Of a stretch of DNA of 64,000 bases, positions 16,387 through 24,479 are shown piece by piece. Each line of letters starts with the position of its first letter. Positions within the stretch are counted from its first letter, which is position 1. A model generated the notes under the pieces. That model was not told the DNA's origin, searched no databases, and saw nothing but the letters and a program-made list of their open reading frames with translations. This DNA comes from DATEVL01 sp035281845 (lineage in GTDB: Bacteria > Chloroflexota > Anaerolineae > Anaerolineales > E44-bin32), in NCBI GenBank assembly GCA_035281845.1, contig DATEVL010000028.1:1-64000 (forward strand), given 5' to 3'. The translations under genes and the position numbers were made by a program.

Positions 16387-18213
16387 TTATCCCATCCGAA
16401 TGATGACATCCGGCCGCGCCAGGAAGGATCGCCGCAGGTCGGGATCGCGCAAATCGGCGACGAGCGAATCGAGGATGGCCCGGGCGGCGGCGAGCTGCTC
16501 GACCTCGCCCGCCTCCCCAGTTCGGTGGAGGACGTCGGCCAGGGCGGCGTGGACCGGCCACAGGAGAGGGCGGGCTCCGGTTCCGTCCAGCAGCTCCAGG
16601 GCGCGGCGCAGATCGGCCTCGGCCTGCGGCGACGCGCCTGCCTCGGCATGGAGGCGGGCGCGCCAGTAGAGCATTTCCCCTGCGAATCGATCGGTCTCTT
16701 CCGCCTGGAAGCGGTCGATCAGATCGGTGGCGAATTCGATCCCGCGCGGGAACTCCCGGCGTGCGAGGTCGAGCTGCGCCACGACGGGGCCGACGTAGTA
16801 GTAGTTCTGAAAAGCCGGGACGATTCCTTCCGGCAAAGGCCGCAACGGTTCAAGAACCTCGGCCGCCGCGGCGACATCGCCCTGTGCCAGGCGCGCCCGA
16901 CCCAGGACGCCGTCGACCCAGGTGGACCAACCCTCCGGCCCGGATTCTTCATTCTGCCAGACCCGCGCCATGTTTTCGGCGTATTGCATTCCGAGTTCAT
17001 TCCGCCCCAGCTCGAGCCAAACCCGGCTGAGGATTCCGTTCAAGGCGGCGCGAAACCCCATGAACGGGACTTTTTCAGCGGCCTCCAGCAATCCGTCTCC
17101 ATCGTCGAGGACCGTCTGCCACTCGCCTCGGTCGGCGACGACGGCCAGACGAGCCCAGCCGTTGTAGGTGGCGCCCCACGGGTTCTCGATCTCTTCGGCG
17201 ATGGCCCGGCCCTCCTGGCTCAGGGCCAGGGCCGTGTCGAACTCGCCGCCGGCGTAGTACATCGTTGCCAGACCGCCCAACGCGTCGGCGACCATCGCCT
17301 TGTTGCCGAGACGACGAAAGACGGTCAATGCTTCATTGCCGTTCTGCACCGCCGGCCGGCGCCGGCCGCTGGTCAAACCAGAGACCATCAAGTCGATCAA
17401 GATGAAGGCCTCGGCCTCCGCCGCGCCGGCCTCGGGGGGAAGGGCCCGGCCGGCCGGGCTGCGCGTGATCTCCAGCGCCTGGTAGAAGTATTCATCAGCC
17501 CGCAACGGATCCTTGAAACGATAGCGAAGCCCCTGGTTCCACAGGGTCCGCGCAACGATCAAAGGATCATCCGCCAGCCGGGCGAGGTCCAGTGCCCGAT
17601 CGAGCATGGCCTCGACATCGGTCGTCGGATCGGAGGTGACTACCGCCGACGTCGCCAATTGAATGAGGGCCTCGGCCTCCATCGCCGGATCCCCTTTGGC
17701 GACGGCGAAGGCTTCCATGGCGCGGTAGACGTCCCTGGCCGCCAGGTGATCCCCGCTGACCTCCATCGCCGAGCCCTTTCCGCTGAAGGCCTGACGAATC
17801 TGACGTCCGAACTCTGAGGCCTCCAGTCGTTCGGCGGAGCTCAGCGCCAGATCGTAGTTGGCAATGGCTTCCTGGTGGGCGTAGTTGCGGCGCGCCTGGT
17901 CGCCGGCGCGGAGCGCGAACCGGAAAGCGCGTTCGGCATCGCCTGCGCGGTTGTAGTGGAAGGCCAGGACCGCGGGCTGGTGGACGCCCGCCTCCGGATT
18001 CAACCTCAAGATGGCCTCGGCCACTTCGTGGTGAAGAGCCATCCTTCGTTCTCGCAAGAGGGAGGCATAGGCCGTTTCTTGAATCAGCGAGTGCTTGAAC
18101 CGGTATTCCGGATCCTCGGCGGTATCCCCCTGGCGGATCAGGCTTGCGTCCTCCAGGAAAGCCAGCCCCTGCCAGAGAAGTTCGGTCGCCGGCAAGCCAA
18201 CGGCGGACATCAC
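16387..18213 (-). CDS. TPR-repeat protein, C-terminal half of a cyclase-ATPase-TPR regulator, split off by an in-frame stop
   Basis: 608 residues in the same frame as the cyclase-ATPase gene upstream, separated from it by one TGA (18220-18222) and two sense codons. The N-terminus LLWQGLAFLEDASLIRQG and YRFKHSLIQETAYASLL completes a winged helix that the upstream ORF leaves unfinished. About ten TPR-like units follow (for example AFRFALRAGDQARRNYAHQE and MYYAGGEFDTALALSQEG). Either the two ORFs were one 1250-residue protein broken by a nonsense change, or the half is made separately by reinitiation at GTG 18213 or ATG 18210. The paralogous downstream gene begins at the same domain boundary, which favours a real split. 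Confidence 0.78.
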   Translation of the reverse strand: MMSAVGLPATELLWQGLAFLEDASLIRQGDTAEDPEYRFKHSLIQETAYASLLRERRMALHHEVAEAILRLNPEAGVHQPAVLAFHYNRAGDAERAFRFALRAGDQARRNYAHQEAIANYDLALSSAERLEASEFGRQIRQAFSGKGSAMEVSGDHLAARDVYRAMEAFAVAKGDPAMEAEALIQLATSAVVTSDPTTDVEAMLDRALDLARLADDPLIVARTLWNQGLRYRFKDPLRADEYFYQALEITRSPAGRALPPEAGAAEAEAFILIDLMVSGLTSGRRRPAVQNGNEALTVFRRLGNKAMVADALGGLATMYYAGGEFDTALALSQEGRAIAEEIENPWGATYNGWARLAVVADRGEWQTVLDDGDGLLEAAEKVPFMGFRAALNGILSRVWLELGRNELGMQYAENMARVWQNEESGPEGWSTWVDGVLGRARLAQGDVAAAAEVLEPLRPLPEGIVPAFQNYYYVGPVVAQLDLARREFPRGIEFATDLIDRFQAEETDRFAGEMLYWRARLHAEAGASPQAEADLRRALELLDGTGARPLLWPVHAALADVLHRTGEAGEVEQLAAARAILDSLVADLRDPDLRRSFLARPDVIIRMG

Positions 18214-18219
18214 CCGGTC

Positions 18220-20142
18220 TCAAGATCTCCCCGGACGGGTCTGCTGCTGAAGGACTTCCTCCAGCACGCGAACCTGGAACGTTCGTCCGATGACCGAGGC
18301 GACTTGCAGAGTGCGCTTGGCCTCTTCGGGCAGCCGGTCGATACGCGCCGCCAGGACGCCTTGCAGCGTGTCGGGGATCTCGAGGCTCTCGACTTCGCCA
18401 GTGAGGCGCCAGTCATCCCCCTGGCGCTGCAAAACCCCCTGGTCGATCAGCATTCGCAAGACCTCTTCGACGAAGAAGGGATTGCCCTCGGCCCGGGTGC
18501 GGATGAGGAGCTGCAGGTCTTCGGGCAGGGAGCCGATCTCCAGCAGGTTTTGCACCAGCTCCTGCGTGTCGGCCTCGGTCAGAGGCGCCAGGTGGATCTC
18601 GAGGGCGCCCGCGCCGGCCGTGTCGCGCGCGGTCTGGATCAGTTTCCATCCAGGGGAGTCCTTCTCCGCGCGGGAAACCAGCACAACCGCCAAGGCCGCT
18701 TCGCCGACGATAGGCAGGATGTGGCGGCCGAGCTCCACCGAAGAGGGATCCGCCCAGTGCAAGTCCTCGCACACGATGACCGTCGGCGAGGTGGCGCACA
18801 AGGCCCGGATCAGGCGGGCATAGGAGGCGATGTAACGCGCCTGGAGCGCCGGCCCGTCGAGGTACTTGACCCGTGCGGCGGCCTCTTCTGGCAGCTCGAG
18901 CCCGAGCAAGTGCGCCAGGTAAGGATAAACATCGTCCGACTCATTGGGCAGGGTCTGCTCGAGCGTGGCCTGCAGGGCAGATTGGGCCTCCTTCGGAGTC
19001 GCGTCGGGAGGCACGCCAACCAGGCCGCGCAGAATCTCGGTGCTTAAATGATGGGCCATCGTCGAGCCGTAGGAAAGGCAGCGTCCTTCGACCCAGCGCA
19101 AGGGCGTTCCGCCGGCTGCCGCCTGGTCCTGTCGGCGCAATTCGGCGATCAACCTCGATTTGCCGAGACCGGCCTCGCCGATAATGGCCGCCACCGCACC
19201 GTGGCCGTGCCGCAGGTCGGCCAGGATCTGCAGCAGAGTTGCCGCCTCGCGCCGACGGCCAACCATCGGCGAGTCGAGCCCGGCGATCCCGCGGGCGCGG
19301 GCGGCGCCCTTTCGCTCCGAAAGCACGCGGAAGACATGGATCTCGCCGCTCTTGCCCTTGACCGCGATCCGGCCGCGATCCTCGAATTCGAAAAGGGAGG
19401 AGGTCAGGCGCTGGGTATCTTCCGTAATCAAGACCGTGTCCGGGTCGGCGGCCGTCTGCACCCGCGCCGCAAGATTGACCGTGTCACCGACGGCCAGGTA
19501 TTCCATGTGCAGGTCGCTGCCGATGTTGCCGACGACCACCAGGCCCGTGTTGAGGCCGACCCGCACTTGGAAGTGGGGGACGCGGCCGGCGGCCACCAGT
19601 TCGTCTCCGTAGCTACGGATCGATTCCAGAATGGCGAGCGCCGCGCGAATGGCGCGTTCCGGGTCGTCTTCATGCGTGAGAGGCGCGCCGAAGAACGCCA
19701 GCACGCCATCGCCGAGGAGTTGGGCGATCGTGCCCTCGAAGGCGTACACCGCAGCGCTCACGCGCTGGTGGGCGCCGCCGACGATCTCGCGCCAGTCCTC
19801 CGGGTCCATCGCTTCTGCCAACGACGTCGAGCCGACGATGTCGGTGAAGAGAGCGGTAACGCGTTTACGTTCGCCTTCGGTTCGCTCCCGGTCGGCGAGA
19901 ATCTTGCGCGCCATGTCCGAAGGCGCGGCGCGCCTCATCGCCTCCAGTCCCGCGCTGCGAGGCACGGTCGCCGGCGCCGAGGGCGCCTGCCCGACAAAGT
20001 TGTAGCCGCAGTTCTTGCAGAACTTCGCCACGGCCGGGACGGCCTGGCCGCAGTTGGGGCAGGCACGCTCCAGCGGCTGCCCGCAGTTCTCACAGAACCG
20101 GGAATCGTCCGAGTTGTCGAAAGCGCAGTTGGGACATTTCAT
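18220..20142 (-). CDS. Zinc-ribbon / class III nucleotidyl cyclase / AAA-type (STAND-like) ATPase protein
   Basis: 640 residues. Residues 1-46 hold two zinc ribbons (CPNC-x12-CENC, CPNC-x11-CKNC). The cyclase domain at about 92-275 has both metal aspartates (Asp101 in LFTDIVGSTS, Asp145 in LLGDGVLAFFG) and the transition-state pair Asn223/Arg227 (GDTVNLAARV). Gln141 stands where classical adenylate cyclases have Lys, as I recall for this multidomain family, so the product (cAMP or cGMP) is uncertain. An ATPase follows with Walker A GEAGLGKS (322-329) and Walker B VIVCEDLHWAD (455-465). The ORF stops inside a winged-helix domain (VLEEVLQQQTRPGRS). It is the natural source of the cyclic nucleotide read by the two cNMP-domain proteins of the same operon (inference). 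Confidence 0.88.
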   Translation of the reverse strand: MKCPNCAFDNSDDSRFCENCGQPLERACPNCGQAVPAVAKFCKNCGYNFVGQAPSAPATVPRSAGLEAMRRAAPSDMARKILADRERTEGERKRVTALFTDIVGSTSLAEAMDPEDWREIVGGAHQRVSAAVYAFEGTIAQLLGDGVLAFFGAPLTHEDDPERAIRAALAILESIRSYGDELVAAGRVPHFQVRVGLNTGLVVVGNIGSDLHMEYLAVGDTVNLAARVQTAADPDTVLITEDTQRLTSSLFEFEDRGRIAVKGKSGEIHVFRVLSERKGAARARGIAGLDSPMVGRRREAATLLQILADLRHGHGAVAAIIGEAGLGKSRLIAELRRQDQAAAGGTPLRWVEGRCLSYGSTMAHHLSTEILRGLVGVPPDATPKEAQSALQATLEQTLPNESDDVYPYLAHLLGLELPEEAAARVKYLDGPALQARYIASYARLIRALCATSPTVIVCEDLHWADPSSVELGRHILPIVGEAALAVVLVSRAEKDSPGWKLIQTARDTAGAGALEIHLAPLTEADTQELVQNLLEIGSLPEDLQLLIRTRAEGNPFFVEEVLRMLIDQGVLQRQGDDWRLTGEVESLEIPDTLQGVLAARIDRLPEEAKRTLQVASVIGRTFQVRVLEEVLQQQTRPGRS

Positions 20143-20172
20143 GGGCCGACCTCGACCCTCCTCGTTCGTATG

Positions 20173-20188
20173 TGATCGTCTTCGATCA
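20173..20188. promoter_or_regulatory. Palindrome upstream of the cyclase gene
   Basis: TGATCG-TCTT-CGATCA lies 31-46 bp before the cyclase ATG. The outer bases (TGTGATCG...) recall half of a CRP site, but the spacing does not fit TGTGA-N6-TCACA. A second palindrome, CGGGCCCGGGCCCG, is at 20194-20207. Either could be an operator or an mRNA hairpin. Confidence 0.3.
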
Positions 20189-20256
20189 TCCGCCGGGCCC
20201 GGGCCCGTTCCCCGGACAAGAGAGTTTAGCGCAGAATCCGCCCCTCGTGACTCCCC

Positions 20257-23200
20257 TTATCCAAGCGTGCTCATCTGCTCGGCCATGCTCTCCAGCATGG
20301 CCAGGCAGACCTCCGGTCTCTCCGCCAGGATCGATCGCAGAGTTTCGCTGCCGAGAACGAGCGCCCGAACGGAGGACGTGGCCCGAACGCTGGCCGATCG
20401 AGGCTGCTTACGCAGTATCGCCAACTCGCCCAGGTGATCCCCGGCCGCGAGGGTTCGCAGGATTCGCGTGGCGCCTTCGGCTTGCTTGGTGACTTCAACC
20501 GAGCCCTCCGCCAAGACGAAGAGCTCTTCTCCCGGGTCGCCTTCCCGGCAAAGGAACTCGCTCTCATGGTAGATCCGTTCGCCGGCGAGGGCGCAAATCC
20601 TCTCCAGATCCTCCGGCTCGAGCCGGCGGAAGATGGGCACCTCCCGCAGGAACAAGACCCTCTCCACGACGCCGAGGGTGGGTGAGGTTTCGATCATATC
20701 GCCTCCGTGGCCTGGAGCTCCGTCCAGTTGAGCCGCCTGCCGAACGATGGGGTCGTCGGCTCCGGCTGACGTATCCACTTGGAACCATTCGTCTCGACGG
20801 ATCTCGGCCGAAGCACGCCGCGCCAGCGAGCGGAACCAGGGCCGAGGGTGACGCGCGACTTGGCTCAGGGCTAGCACTGCCGACCCCGGTCGGCTGGCGG
20901 TTTCGTCGGCGTCCAGGAGCCGGAGCATGCCCCGCGTCACTCGACGATCACCGACCGTATCGAGCGCTTCGACGGCCTGCGATCGCAGATCGGCGTCCTT
21001 GGAGAGCAGGCCCCGCGCAACTGCATCCATGGCCTGCGGGGAACCCGCGCTCGCCAGCCCTTGCAGGATTCGCTGCTCGGTTCTCCACTCGTCGCGTCCG
21101 AGGAGCTCAATCAACCAGACCAGGGCCTTCGACGCGGAACTTGGCCGGGTTTCATCCGTTGACACGGCGGTGCTCGATGGCGCACGCTCGGCGAGCGCCG
21201 ACCGCCAGCGGCGCAGGCGTTCGGCCTCAGGGATCTGACGGGCGGCCCAATCGACAAGACCGGCGCGGGTCGCGCCGCCGCGGCCGGCCAGGGCCAAGAC
21301 GGCCTCATCTTGAGCGCGGGGCGTTCCGGCCCGAAGAGCAGACATGAGATCGTCCATGGCCTGGTCGATGGACCCCAACGCCTGCCCGGCCGCCCGCCGC
21401 ACTTTCGGATTCGGATCATCGAGGGCGGCGCTTAGCGCCTCGATCCCCTCCTGCGACGGACGGCTCCGGAGGGCGTTCGCCGCGGCCAAGCGAAGTTCGC
21501 CCGGCGAAGCCTTCAGCGTATCAATCAGAGCGGTGTCGGCGCTGAGGCCATCGACTTCCGGGTACGCCTCGAGGCCCGCCAGACGCTCGTCGGGCGACGG
21601 GTTCACCAACATGGATTCGATGACGGCCAAGCCGCGTGAGGCGTCTCCGGTGCGAACCAGGGTAATGGCGGCCTGGGCACGGACGGACGGCGATGGATCG
21701 TCAACAAAGGCTTCGACCCTTTCCCGCGGGATCCATCCTCGCTTGGTCACGGTCCGAAGTGCCGCTGCTCTCACCTTCGGGTCTGCGTCGTCGAGAAAAG
21801 CCAGCGCATCGCTGGCCATGCCTTGCAGCGGGATCTGGTCCAGGGCCTGGATGGCGGCCAGGCGGACTTCAGGCGACTCGTCCGTTCGCCGCGCAGCGAT
21901 CAAGGCGGCGGAGTCGGTGGCCCGTAGTCGCCCCAAAATCTGGAGCGACAGTTGACGCACGGCCGGGCGCGCATCGCTGAGCCCTCGTTCCGCCACGCCG
22001 CGCGCCTGAGCGTCCTTTCGCACAAGCTCGAAGCGGGCCTCGGTCTCGGTGAAGGCCTCGGCCATCCCCTGGTGCAGCGCATCGACCAGCGACTCGCCGT
22101 AGCTGCGGCGCATTCGCCAAACCACAAGGGAACAGGCGGCCGACACCACGACCCCGGTCGCGAGGGCCTGGCTCGGTGTCAGCCCGCGCTGCCCAAGGAG
22201 AATCAGAACCCCGGAGAGCATGACGCCGAGTTGAGCCGGGGGGCCCGACTGATAGGCGCGGACCTGGGACCGTTGGTCGGCAGGTACGACGTTGAACAAG
22301 GCGTTGAAAGCGGTGCCGGCCAGACCGCCGAGCAAGACCAACTGTACGAACCGCACCAGGACCGCGGTGGAAAGGTCGAAGCGGATCGTCCACAAGACGA
22401 AACCACCCAGATAGGCCAGCGGCAGGATGAGCAATGTGTTGGTGACCCCGATACGGCCGAGGACGCGGCCGGCCAACAAGAGAGAGACGACGAAGGTCAC
22501 CGCAGTCATGATTCCGCCGAAGGCGCCCAGGAAACCCGCCAGCTCGGCCTCGTCCGGGAAGGCGCCGGCCACTTGAACGTTGAAAGGAAAGGAGACCGTG
22601 AAGAAAAGGATCGAGAAGAGGATGGCGCCGACGGCGGTGAGTCGCATGGTCGCGTTCGAAAGGACGATGTGGTGGGCGCGCCGCAGCTCTCGCATCGGCG
22701 AGCTAGCCGCGGTCGGCCGGACCGAAACCCGCGCATAACGACGGACCAGAGGTCGGGCGACCGCGGCCGCCAGGAGAAGCAGGAAGGCGAACAACAGCAG
22801 GAGGGACGCGGTGCCGAACGCGCTCGCCGTCGGTCCGGTGAGAAAACCGGCGACCACGCTGCCGAGAATTCCGGCACTGGCGAACACCGCGAACAGCCGT
22901 TTCGCTTGGCGTGCGTCGCAGACCTCTCCCGCCAGGACCCAGATCATCGTCCCGACGATCCCATTGACCAGGGCGATCTCGAGCCAGAGCGCGGGATAAA
23001 GTGCCGGTCCGGCAAGAAACGTGGCCGCCCAACCCAGGACGGAGACCAACGCCAGACCGATCAGGATCGACAGCGATACCCGGTTCCGGTCGGGACGGCC
23101 CAAGACGGCGGCGTAGGCAGTCGTGACGACGAGCGTGGCGGCGCCGCGCACGATGAACAGGTAAGGCAGGGCTTCGACGCCGAATCGATCAAACAAGAGA

Positions 23201-23325
23201 GCATCGCCGGCGCTGACCGAGAAGACCTGACCTGCCTGAAGGAGGAGAAAGAAGGCCGAACCGAGGAGGGCCAGTTCACCTTCCCCGGCCCGCAGTTGGA
23301 AAAGACGTGCGGCCAGTCGTTTCAC
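20257..23325 (-). CDS. NTT/MFS-like transporter fused to HEAT repeats and a C-terminal cNMP-binding domain
   Basis: 1022 residues. The first ~430 residues contain about twelve hydrophobic segments (such as LALLGSAFFLLLQAGQVFSV and ILFSILFFTVSFPFNVQVAG) in the arrangement of ATP/ADP-translocase (NTT) or MFS carriers; it begins directly with a cytoplasmic KRLAARLFQL. Residues ~440-800 are HEAT repeats with the P-x-V-R-x-A-A pattern (DSDARPAVRQ-like, DPNPKVRRAAGQALGSID). The last ~130 residues are a cNMP domain with an intact cassette GELAILRKQPRSASV. NTT-HEAT fusions are known in other bacteria; the cNMP tail suggests transport gated by cyclic nucleotide. It is the first gene of the minus-strand run, 114 bp before the cyclase. 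Confidence 0.85.
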   Translation of the reverse strand: MKRLAARLFQLRAGEGELALLGSAFFLLLQAGQVFSVSAGDALLFDRFGVEALPYLFIVRGAATLVVTTAYAAVLGRPDRNRVSLSILIGLALVSVLGWAATFLAGPALYPALWLEIALVNGIVGTMIWVLAGEVCDARQAKRLFAVFASAGILGSVVAGFLTGPTASAFGTASLLLLFAFLLLLAAAVARPLVRRYARVSVRPTAASSPMRELRRAHHIVLSNATMRLTAVGAILFSILFFTVSFPFNVQVAGAFPDEAELAGFLGAFGGIMTAVTFVVSLLLAGRVLGRIGVTNTLLILPLAYLGGFVLWTIRFDLSTAVLVRFVQLVLLGGLAGTAFNALFNVVPADQRSQVRAYQSGPPAQLGVMLSGVLILLGQRGLTPSQALATGVVVSAACSLVVWRMRRSYGESLVDALHQGMAEAFTETEARFELVRKDAQARGVAERGLSDARPAVRQLSLQILGRLRATDSAALIAARRTDESPEVRLAAIQALDQIPLQGMASDALAFLDDADPKVRAAALRTVTKRGWIPRERVEAFVDDPSPSVRAQAAITLVRTGDASRGLAVIESMLVNPSPDERLAGLEAYPEVDGLSADTALIDTLKASPGELRLAAANALRSRPSQEGIEALSAALDDPNPKVRRAAGQALGSIDQAMDDLMSALRAGTPRAQDEAVLALAGRGGATRAGLVDWAARQIPEAERLRRWRSALAERAPSSTAVSTDETRPSSASKALVWLIELLGRDEWRTEQRILQGLASAGSPQAMDAVARGLLSKDADLRSQAVEALDTVGDRRVTRGMLRLLDADETASRPGSAVLALSQVARHPRPWFRSLARRASAEIRRDEWFQVDTSAGADDPIVRQAAQLDGAPGHGGDMIETSPTLGVVERVLFLREVPIFRRLEPEDLERICALAGERIYHESEFLCREGDPGEELFVLAEGSVEVTKQAEGATRILRTLAAGDHLGELAILRKQPRSASVRATSSVRALVLGSETLRSILAERPEVCLAMLESMAEQMSTLG

Positions 23326-23489
23326 CGGAGGGGGATGGCGGCCGACCGCCCGGAGCCATGCCCCGCGCGCCCGCGCCCCGAAGGGCGGATCCGTACCGCC
23401 AGTTCGCTCAGAGAACCCAACACTAGGACCATCCGCTCACCGCTCCGGCTTAAACGAGATGTTCCACTTGAAGCTTCGCGAAGGAGCCC

Positions 23490-23517
23490 TGTCCCCTGGG
23501 GACACCCGAAGGGGTGT
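23490..23517. repeat. Two overlapping, mutually exclusive hairpins
   Basis: TGTCCCC-T-GGGGACA (23490-23504) shares bases with ACACCC-GAAG-GGGTGT (23502-23517). They lie in the 285-bp gap between mazF (3' side) and the NTT-HEAT gene (5' side). One may terminate the toxin transcript; the overlap would also allow a switch. No ORF is supported in this gap. Confidence 0.35.
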
Positions 23518-23610
23518 GGGCGAGCCGCTCAGCCATGCCGAGTATCGCGCGGGAGCGAAGACGCGGCTGGCCGGGTCGGCTCTAGCGAGTTGTTCGGCGG
23601 CGCTGTGGGT

Positions 23611-23955
23611 CTACCTTTGCAGGGCAAGAGACAAGGCGAGGCCTTCGCCGATCTTGTCCATCACTGGGGCGGACAAGACGCCAAGGCGCCGTATGAGTCG
23701 GTCTTCCGAAATTGAGCGAACCCGATATGTGTCTGCGGAGGATTTCTTGGAAAGCCCGTTCTGGGAAGTGGCCTCTACGGGAACGTGCCAAGCTGCGGTT
23801 TCAAACCTGGGATCCCACTCGGTCAATGGGACGATGATCTTAAGGGGAAGCCTGGCGAGTGCGTCCCGGCTGACAATAACACAGGGGCGGATCTTCTTGA
23901 TCTCCGCCCCTAGGGTAGGGTCGAGATTGACCTCCCAGACCTCGCCTCGATTCAC
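23611..23955 (-). CDS. mazF: MazF/PemK-family endoribonuclease toxin
   Basis: A 114-residue toxin that cleaves mRNA at short motifs. It begins MNRGEVWEVNLDPTLGAEI and continues KKIRPCVIVSRDAL, the conserved MazF opening with the catalytic Arg in the RP(C)VIVS strand; KIIVPLTEW and the late RLGVLSAPVMDKI helix complete the fold. Its GTG start overlaps the antitoxin stop (GTGA), the usual coupling in toxin-antitoxin pairs. Length and motifs are intact, so it is probably functional. Confidence 0.92.
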   Translation of the reverse strand: MNRGEVWEVNLDPTLGAEIKKIRPCVIVSRDALARLPLKIIVPLTEWDPRFETAAWHVPVEATSQNGLSKKSSADTYRVRSISEDRLIRRLGVLSAPVMDKIGEGLALSLALQR

Positions 23956-24203
23956 GCGAAGTCATCTCCGTCGAGAGCCAAGAACGCAGCGAGGTTCTCG
24001 TCGGAGTTGTAGAGGGGTGCGAGGGCCTCTGCGGCTTGAGCGATCGCCTGCTCTTGCGATCGTTCGCACTCCTTCTCGAGGGCCTCGCGAACGAAAGCGG
24101 AAACAGTGATGCCGCGTGTCTCGGCCGTGGCGGAGGCCCACTCAATAAGGTATTCGCTGATCATGATGTTCAGCCTACGGGTCTTTGGAGCCTGGGAGGT
24201 CAA
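23952..24203 (-). CDS. Ribbon-helix-helix antitoxin partner of MazF
   Basis: 83 residues from TTG 24203. The N-terminal strand and helices, TRRLNIMISEYLIEWASATA followed by ITVSAFVREALEKE, are a CopG/Arc-like DNA-binding fold; the acidic tail (EALAPLYNSDENLAAFLAL) would bind and block the toxin. A longer frame from TTG 24254 is possible but overlaps an AT-rich stretch that looks like the promoter. CAGGG 9 nt upstream of TTG 24203 is a weak ribosome site. Antitoxins of this type repress their own operon. Confidence 0.8.
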   Translation of the reverse strand: MTSQAPKTRRLNIMISEYLIEWASATAETRGITVSAFVREALEKECERSQEQAIAQAAEALAPLYNSDENLAAFLALDGDDFA

Positions 24204-24218
24204 CGTTTCACGCCCTGA

Positions 24219-24247
24219 ACATATGCAAGTATCATGCGTAGATATGT
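24219..24247 (-). promoter_or_regulatory. AT-rich promoter/operator of the toxin-antitoxin pair
   Basis: ACATAT (24219-24224) and ATATGT (24242-24247) are inverted 6-bp arms 17 bp apart in a distinctly AT-rich patch of a GC-rich window, 16-44 bp upstream of the chosen antitoxin start. This suits an autoregulatory site for the ribbon-helix-helix antitoxin. Confidence 0.4.
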
Positions 24248-24479
24248 TATACAAGAAATTTGCTCATGCCAAGGGCTTGCCGCAAGAGAATGCTTCCTGC
24301 CCACCATTATTGTCAAGTTACAGCGGGAGGTTGCGCCACTCAACGGATTCGAGTTTCCCGAAGCAGCCCTGTGGGCGAGCCGTCCGGCGAAACCCCAAGC
24401 CAACGATCGCATCCAGACTAGCACAGTCACGTCGGGACGTCTCCTCCGAGGTGTTATCGGGGGAGCAGGGGGCGCACCG

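Noticed and set aside
18220..18222. Selenocysteine at the in-frame TGA
   Set aside because: The position lies in a winged-helix DNA/regulatory fold with no redox role, and no selenoprotein family matches.
17875..19047. Long plus-strand ORF (390 codons) opposite the cyclase and TPR genes
   Set aside because: It is antisense to a well-matched cyclase-ATPase gene, has Arg/Gln/His-rich composition and no family motif; a high-GC shadow.
20171..20190. Possible CRP/FNR site upstream of the cyclase
   Set aside because: One half matches TGTGA, but the second half is at the wrong distance; kept only as an unassigned palindrome.
23326..23610. tRNA or small RNA in the gap before mazF
   Set aside because: No cloverleaf, TTCGAAT arm or acceptor pairing could be found; only two small hairpins are present.
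21952..23715. Plus-strand ORF of 587 codons opposite the NTT-HEAT gene
   Set aside because: Highly charged low-complexity translation antisense to a membrane protein; no start signal or domain.
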